From assembly GCA_015178975.1 (NCBI GenBank), contig WHVD01000055.1, forward strand, positions 310,001 through 374,000: 64,000 bases of DNA, in the 5' to 3' direction. The notes beneath the pieces were generated by a model. The model worked only from the letters and a program-made list of their open reading frames with translations, ran no database searches and was not told the origin of the DNA. Shown here in pieces: positions 57,738 through 64,000 of the stretch. A program made the position numbers and the translations under genes. Origin of the DNA: Hysterangium stoloniferum (Eukaryota; Basidiomycota; Agaricomycetes; Hysterangiales; Hysterangiaceae). Numbering within the stretch: the stretch's first letter is position 1; every line of letters begins with the position of its first letter.

Positions 57738-60432
57738 ATGGGAAAACTCGTAGTGACCTTTGCCTGCCTTTCTTTATCGCTCTTGGTTCAAGGAGGATTT
57801 GTATTCCGAGACCTCACGCTCTCTGCAAGACGCATTGCTCCTGATGGCTTCCAACGCTCCGCCCTGGTGACAAATGGTCAATTCCCTGGACCATTAATAA
57901 CTGCAACGAAAGGCGATACCGTCAAAATCGCCGTTAATAATGAGCTCTTCGACCCGACGATGCGGCGCAGCACCAGTATTGTAAGTTCTCTGGCCGATGG
58001 CAGTTTTATTATTCGTACTCACATAAATATTATCTAGCACTGGCACGGAATTGTGAGTTCGCCTGACATTTTATTTTGATGATTTTTTTATATCATAGCG
58101 AAGGACCAACATCGAAATGCATTGTACGTACTTGGATGTACTCGTTGTAGCATTACGACTTTCGCTAATACGCGTTAGTGATGACGGCCCCTCGTTTGTT
58201 ACGCAATGTCCAATAGCTCCAGGGTGAGGCTGATGATAGCTTATTTTATTCCCACTACTAAATTCACACAGTCATTCGTATACATATGGTCTGGCATTAG
58301 GGGAGCAAACCGGAACGTACTGGTTTGTTACATTTTACTTGTATATTTAATCCGGTTTTTACACGTCGAAACAGGTACCATAGCCATCTAAGTACTCAAT
58401 ATGTTGACGGTATTCGTGGACCCCTGGTTATATGTACGTTTCACTTCACTGAGCGAGTTTACTGTATCCGAAGCTAAGCCGTTAATTTGTTTAGATGATC
58501 CAAATGACCCACAAAGACAGTTATACGATGTGGATGACGAGTCTACGTTCGTATAATAGCTCTTCATAACACGTCTCACATTCATTTAGCCCAATAGCAT
58601 AATCACCGTCGCAGATTGGTATCACTCCACCGCTCTGAATCTGACTAGTAAGTTATGCTTGGTGCTCAAAAGGTCATTTTATGGTGTTTGATTTTATCTC
58701 CGTAGACGCCTTTGAGGGTTCACTTGCGGCATCCGAGCCTGTTCCAGATTCCGGTCTGATTAATGGCATCGGCAGGTTTACGGGAGGCCCCCAGGTTCCT
58801 TGGGCCAGAATCAATGTCAAACAAGGAAAGCGCTATAGATTCCGTGTCATTAGCCTATCAGCTGAAGGTAAAAAGTTTTTTATGGGATTAGTGCCCATTT
58901 TTACACATTGTTCTCATAGGCCAATTCGAATTCTCCATTGCCAACCACAGCATGGTCGTGATTGAAGCGGATGGTACGTTCCCAAATTTGCGTGCGGCCA
59001 TTTGATATATTATTTGTTTCTATCCATTAGGTACAGCACATGAACCGTATGCCGTAGATTCCTTTCCTATTCTTCCCGGTCAACGCTACAGCGTTGTCGT
59101 ACGTACCAGACGTTTTCTATCGCGTTGGATACATTCTGATGTATAGCACTAAGGTCACAGCCGACAAACCTGTCGATAACTATTGTTAGTGATTTCCCTG
59201 TGTTTCTAGTCTACATAATGAACATTTTCATAGGGATCCGCGCAACACAGACTATCAGAGGTCAAACAACTTCGCCGACCAACCCCAATTGTCAGTTGTT
59301 ATGTTTGTCACCGCTGTAATGAAATATTGACTCCTGGCACACCAGTCAACGGTAGCAATACATTCGCCGTTTTGCACTATTTGGGTGCAGCCAACGCTGA
59401 TCCTAAGGCGGCCCAGCAGCTTAGTCTCCTTCCCGGACAGATTGAGTTCGAGGAGCACAACCTGGTGGTGTGTTTGCATCTTACGAGTATGGACCTCTTT
59501 CAAGTTGACCATTTTAACTTCAATATCTAGCCCCTTGTCGATCCTGCAGCGCCAGGTGGAGATCGTCCAGCTGATAAATTCATCAATCTTACATTTGCGC
59601 CTGGAACTATTAATGCTAATGTTTGGGTGAGGGGAACGTTGATCAGAAGTCACTCTTTTTTGTGATTATTGACCAATCAAACAGCTCATCAACGGTATCC
59701 AATATAAAAGTCCTTCAGTCCCCACACTTCTAAACGTCCTTGCGAATGGGTTCACTAATGCGTATGTTGAAAGAAGTCTTTGTATTATTTTCTGCCGACC
59801 CGTTGCCCAGATCTCAATTCTCACCCAACGAGCACGTTTTTGTGCTTGACCCAAACATTATCGTCGAAGTCGAATTCGTAGGAACCCCTGGTCATCCTTT
59901 CCACTTGCAGTATGTCATATTATAAATGTTCTGAGTTTAGTACACTGATTTTTTTATCCTTAGCGGCCACTCCTTCTCCGTCGTCCAGTCCGCTAGTGGG
60001 GGAGGTCTCAATTATATTAATCCTCCTCGTCGGGATGTGGTAGCTAGTGGAGTAAGTCCCGATAACGGCCAATCCACCAGAATCAGATTCGAGACCGATA
60101 ACGCTGGTAAGTTAGGTGTTATTTTATAACTTAGCATATCAGTCTGATTGGTCCCAACTGCAGGGCCATGGTTTTTGCATTGCCATATTGATTGGCACTT
60201 GAGTAAGCATTTCCCGTCTAATATACTGTAGGCTCTGACAAATTCCATTAGATGCTGGTCTCGCTGTCACTCTCGTCGAAAATCCTAATGGTGAGTAGAA
60301 TACAGCGCATGGAGTGTGTCTGCATTGATATTGGGTATAGGTATCATCAAGGGGCCCGAGTCAGTCGTCCCTAACGCTCAATGGCAGCGACTTTGCCAAA
60401 TTTATGATAAACTGCCTGCCGCTCTTCAATGA
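57738..60432 (+). CDS. laccase (multicopper oxidase), 21 exons, 540 residues
   Basis: It oxidises phenols and related substrates with reduction of oxygen to water, and is secreted. Exons: 57738-57980, 58038-58052, 58099-58127, 58179-58223, 58272-58322, 58375-58433, 58495-58546, 58598-58647, 58706-58867, 58920-58973, 59031-59098, 59154-59184, 59234-59290, 59346-59467, 59531-59626, 59685-59761, 59811-59909, 59964-60106, 60164-60202, 60252-60290, 60341-60432. They join in one frame (1623 nt). Signal peptide MGKLVVTFACLSLSLLVQGG. Copper motifs: HWHGI (82-86), WYHSHLSTQY (128-137), HPFHLHGHSF (432-441) and HCHIDWHL (490-497), with T1 Cys491. The axial position ten residues on is Leu501, not Met or Phe. 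The stretch after HWHGI is a little unusual (RRTNIEMHCTDDGPSF), so the third exon is the least certain. The cores look intact. Confidence 0.92.
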
Positions 60433-61515
60433 GTTGCGTGAAATTAGGCCTCGGACAAAATTCGCTCTTTATTTCATATTTACATATTCCGTTTTTACCC
60501 ACCGTGCCGCCCTTGTCAGAGACACTTTCGAAGTATTATGGCATCCACATGGACATATTCCGGCATCTGAAGTACAACTTACCTTGTCGTATCCATGAAC
60601 TCAGATTGATTGGGGTCAGAGTACATTGTTGTAATCATATAAGCTGGAAATTTATCATTTCGTCTTTCGGCTGTTGCGGCTGTCATCAATTGACCCAAAC
60701 GTGCAACTGTTGGTAACAAGATCGAGCTTACGGGTCTGATATCCAGGCCATGATTCTCTTTCTTTATGGGTGCCTGGCAAGCTTTACGTCAACCCCCCCC
60801 CCCTTATTGCACAAGCGTTCTAATCAATCGTTCCTCCTCTCGCCACGTATCGAGAGGGCGAAATCGGAGACCATGCACCTCCGGGGAGGTGAGGCGCCAC
60901 CTGAGTTACTTACATAGACGTACATAATATTATTTTCCATCTACCGTTTATTTTTAGGGTCCCCACATGACATTTCTCATCTAGTTCGCCCATCGATAAT
61001 GCAGTGTCCGACGTCTCCCAATGTTACAAGCACTTGGTAAGGAAACGATTCTGCGGGCCAGAGATGGACCCACCGAATAGCGTGTCGATCTTTGGCTAAA
61101 TCTTACCAGATATGGATCCCTCTTTCAATTCAAATTCGACCATGCTTATGATTTTGCTCCAACTCATGAGGTTACTTGAATGTGGATATCACACATGGAT
61201 TCTATTATATAACAGGCTAACAGCTATTTACTATCTAACTATCCACACTGTTCACAATGGCTAAGCTTTGTACCAACACTGTGAATGAGGTGCCAATTTC
61301 GGCGAGCGGACGGCGCGTAGCTTCGAACACGCCGCTTCGTGGACCAAGATTTGGTCCCGTGTCACTATGAGCACACGCGAAGTCGAACAGACTGCTTAAA
61401 GCTTGGCGCCGAACCCCTTCGCTATCACCAAGTGATAACACGTATACTCAAGTACTTAGTTCTCAACCCTGAGTCTTTCATTGTTTTTGCCCTACGGCCT
61501 TGAATCCTCAGTCAA
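60433..61515. other. intergenic region, no gene seen
   Basis: Contains a poly-C run near 60788 and GC-rich segments around 60840-60900 and 61290-61420. No supported coding frame. Confidence 0.45.
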
Positions 61516-62686
61516 ATGCGTCTTCACATGACAGCCCCTTTGGGATTCTTGGGCATGACTCTGGTCATACATCCGGTGACTGCAATGGCGTCTTTTACCA
61601 ATCCTTGGTCTGCCCGTAGGCTAAACATAAGAATAAACACAAGCATAAAATACTAATAGATAAAACATCCAGTTACGATACAGTCTGGAGGTATGTAGTT
61701 ACGTGTCTGCAGTGTATACGTGTCGCCTTGACACCTTATTCATTGTCTTGCCTATAAAGGACCATTTACAGATTTGTATGATGCATTCGATGTGGCCTCT
61801 GGATTCGATTTCTGGAGAGAGGCCAAAAAACTTGGTGAAAAGGCAGTCAACTGTTCGGAAAAGTTACTCGAGGACGCATCCAATACATTCTCGACAGCCT
61901 CTGAAAAAATCCATGAATTTAAATCCACCATAGCGGACATCGTTTCCAAAACGGAGACCCTTCGAAATGAAGTGCAAAATGAAATCGCGAAACATAATCT
62001 CACTATCGAAGACATTTCCCATAAGCTATCCGCCGAGCTTGCAACGGTTTTCGAGGAGTTGAAGACAGAGTTCTCTGAACCTCTACCCGAAAACAAAACT
62101 GAAAGATACAAACAACGAGAAACCATGATCTCGTCAGCAATGTCCAAAATCGAGAATGCATTTGTCAATTGTGCTGCCACCTGGGACATGTCTGAGGACA
62201 ATGCGCGGGTGCGCTTCCAAACGATTAGCCCTCAAGTACAAAAAATCGTTCTCGTAGCTGGTAGGAAGAAAACGTTTAACACGTCGCACTGTCATGTTGA
62301 TTGGTCTTCACAAACAGGCAACATCATTGACAATCACCCCGAACTCATTGAAGCCTTGCTCTTCGCCGGAGCCATTTTTCTCATTCCTGAAGCCTGGCTT
62401 CTTCGTCCGATATTAGGCATGCTCGGCTTTGGACCAGCCGGACCCATAAAAGGTCACGTAATCTTCTTCCATAGCATTCAACCGTGTGTTACCTTCAAAC
62501 TGAATTCAATTTCTAGGTTCGGCTGCAGCTTGGGCCCAAAGCCGATTCTTCGGTGCTGTGGTTGAGAAAGGCAGCTGGTTTTCTCTCCTTCAGCAGGCAG
62601 GGATGAAGAGAACGCTTGGTATAATCGGCAAGGCGATTGTTCCTGCAGTAGGAATTATTGGATCATTCCTCGGTTGCTGGTCATGA
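61516..62686 (+). CDS. secreted coiled-coil protein with IFI6/IFI27-like C-terminal domain (paralog 2)
   Basis: Exons 61516-61615, 61772-62260, 62318-62452 and 62517-62686 give 297 residues ending at TGA 62684-62686. As in paralog 1, all introns are phase 1, and exon 3 is exactly 135 nt in both. The signal peptide starts MRLHMTAPFGFLGMTLVIHP. A long charged helical region follows (about residues 45-160) with the shared motif EEL.(T/S)EFS.PLPE. The C-terminal half has ALLFAGAIFLIPEAWLLRP, then GSAAAWAQSRFFGAVVEKGS and FSLLQQAGMK, as in the Ifi-6-16 family. The first intron (156 bp) is longer than the others, so a small extra exon there is possible. Function in fungi unknown. Both paralogs look intact. 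Confidence 0.72.
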
Positions 62687-63389
62687 TGGTCCGAAACGCA
62701 CGCGACTGAGTTTCCAGATCCCCCAGGGCGGTGATGTACCAGTGCTTTCCTAAAGACTTCTTTCCCTGAAATTTCAAGCTGTCCCCTTTGTGGTCTCTAC
62801 TATGTATACTATGTGCTACGATTTCTGTATGATGGTTCAATTGTCAAGTTCAAGCTATCTCGTTTTACTTACGTCCTGTCAATCTGAACAGAACAAGAAA
62901 AAACCACACTATTCAATGTTTCTATAATTGACGTTTTGATATTAATCTATGGCCGAAGCTAGGAATAGAAGAATATGGAGCGCCACTCTGGTTATGTGGA
63001 TATACTGTTGCAACTTGTGGTTGGGGCGCTGCACACGATCGCACATTCGGCTCCATATGATTCATTTTTAGTACTCGTTATAATCTTTTGGTGATCCCAG
63101 CTCAGTGAGTCTGATCAATAATTCCCTGCATGTCGGGCAGTTCCATCGGCTCAAAGCGCCAACGTTGAAGCTAAATCTCTCAAAGAGCGTCTGTTATAAT
63201 ATATTATAATGGCAGTCGCATCCGGGTCTCAGAGTGGATATAACCATCTAGAATTTTTATAACCGCCAGAAGATCCAAGCCGATCTCTCGCAAACAGTCG
63301 CTACTTCCTACACTCGCGCTAAGCCAAGTAAAATCAATTGGTAAGTTCGAGCAGTGGCGTGCAAAGGGAGAACTACAATCCACCATCAT
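62687..63389. other. downstream intergenic region
   Basis: No supported coding frame or repeat shared within the window. Confidence 0.45.
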
Positions 63390-63861
63390 CTTGCTGCATG
63401 GACATCGATAGACGAGCCAGCAGGGAAACCTGCTACCTCGCAGCACGACCTAGATCAGCTTAGGTGATCGTTGATCTCGGGTTAAAGCCTCTACCTCCTG
63501 ACAGGTGTACCGCCCAACCGTATACTACCCACCATTGGGTCTCAAGATTCTTGGAATTTCGTTGCGCGCAAAGTCGGCACGAATTCATTATCTTATCACT
63601 CCCTTTGGACCAGGCTCAGTAGTAGACTCCTAAACAGTAACTCTGGAAGGACGAAACGGTAGGGGTAGCGGTATCCCCCTGATGAGAGCTTTCGTCGGCT
63701 CGAAACCGTTACAGTCCGTTTCTCCTAGCCACCCTCTACTCTAGCTGACAAAGTTCAATCTTCGGAGACAACTGATTGCGACGATTGATAAGGTGGTGGT
63801 CTGCCCAGCGGCGCTCTGGTGGACGCTGGTGACCATGCGTTGCTATGGTCACCTTGCTAAT
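63390..63861 (+). repeat. hammerhead-bearing repeat, copy 2
   Basis: Homologous to 747-1161 in the same orientation but with about 58 extra bases near 63425-63510. It keeps the GAAA-loop hairpin AGCAGG/CCTGCT, the hammerhead core, and a right-end hairpin GGTGACCAT/ATGGTCACC (perfect 9 bp, about 63830-63855). No clear target duplication. Confidence 0.62.
63655..63710 (+). ncRNA. hammerhead ribozyme motif (copy 2), type III topology
   Basis: CTGATGA 63679-63685. Stem II GAGC 63686-63689 with GCTC 63698-63701. GAAA 63702-63705. Stem III AACGGT 63655-63660 pairs with 63705-63710, fully Watson-Crick where copy 1 has a wobble. Stem I GGGGTA 63662-63667 with TATCCCC 63672-63678. The cleavage triplet is GTA (ending 63661), one of the accepted NUH sites. 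Confidence 0.82.
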
Positions 63862-64000
63862 ACCAAGACACTCATCCCAAATGGCCACACATTGCCTTTC
63901 TTCCTAACATTTTTGCGGTGAAAGAATTCTAGCGCCATCCAGCGTAGTGAGCCCATGGGGCCCGTGTCATATGTCGATATCCCCGATGAATTGCTGCTCA

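Noticed and set aside
60786-60800. Poly-C run as a telomere or structural signal
   Set aside because: Single short homopolymer with no repeat around it. It may even be a sequencing artefact.
747-63861. The two hammerhead repeats as long terminal repeats of one giant element spanning the window
   Set aside because: They differ by a 58-bp indel and many bases, the interior is a mix of unrelated elements and host genes, and no shared target duplication exists.
1-64000. tRNA, rRNA or snRNA genes
   Set aside because: No cloverleaf with A and B boxes and no rRNA-like block was seen on either strand.

Overview
The window looks like a transposon-dense stretch of a basidiomycete (Agaricomycete) nuclear genome. 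The evidence is a 21-exon laccase gene with very short introns, two spliced IFI6/IFI27-like genes, Ty1/Copia and chromodomain Gypsy elements, Helitrons and Tc1/mariner relics. Differences between paired LTRs fall mostly at CpG sites, as expected where transposons are CpG-methylated. No species can be named from the sequence alone.

Layout. 1-1.6 kb: Tc1/mariner relics, one split by a short repeat that carries a hammerhead ribozyme. 2.07-7.12 kb: a Copia element with 266-bp LTRs. 8.5-20.3 kb: two decayed Helitrons on the minus strand plus an extra Helitron 3' end, separated by a Tc1 element and about 4 kb of minisatellites. 20.6-23.5 kb: solo LTRs, one nested in another. 24-32.2 kb: a chromodomain Gypsy element (Gypsy-1) holding two solo LTRs. 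33.1-40.4 kb: a minus-strand Cys-rich gene relic split by a second chromodomain Gypsy (Gypsy-2). 40.6-54.2 kb: further LTRs, a second Cys-rich relic, a Tc1 gene split by a solo LTR, a perfect 66-copy 17-bp array and a mosaic of LTR pieces on both strands. 55.5-62.7 kb: the only clearly intact host genes, a laccase flanked by two paralogous secreted IFI6/IFI27-like genes with identical exon structure. 63.4-63.9 kb: a second copy of the hammerhead repeat.

Two signals stand out. (1) A roughly 50-60 nt stem-closed RNA motif occurs nine times, near the 3' end of otherwise dissimilar LTRs and on both strands. Compensatory changes are visible in its closing stem and in its inner hairpin. (2) Two copies of a short repeat each hold a complete hammerhead core with all three helices. 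Ten insertions, all LTRs, carry perfect 5-bp target duplications that I could place, which gives a readable nesting order.

The host island is coherent: a secreted multicopper oxidase with all four copper-binding motifs, and two secreted coiled-coil proteins ending in an Ifi-6-16-type hydrophobic domain. Everything else is mobile DNA or satellite.
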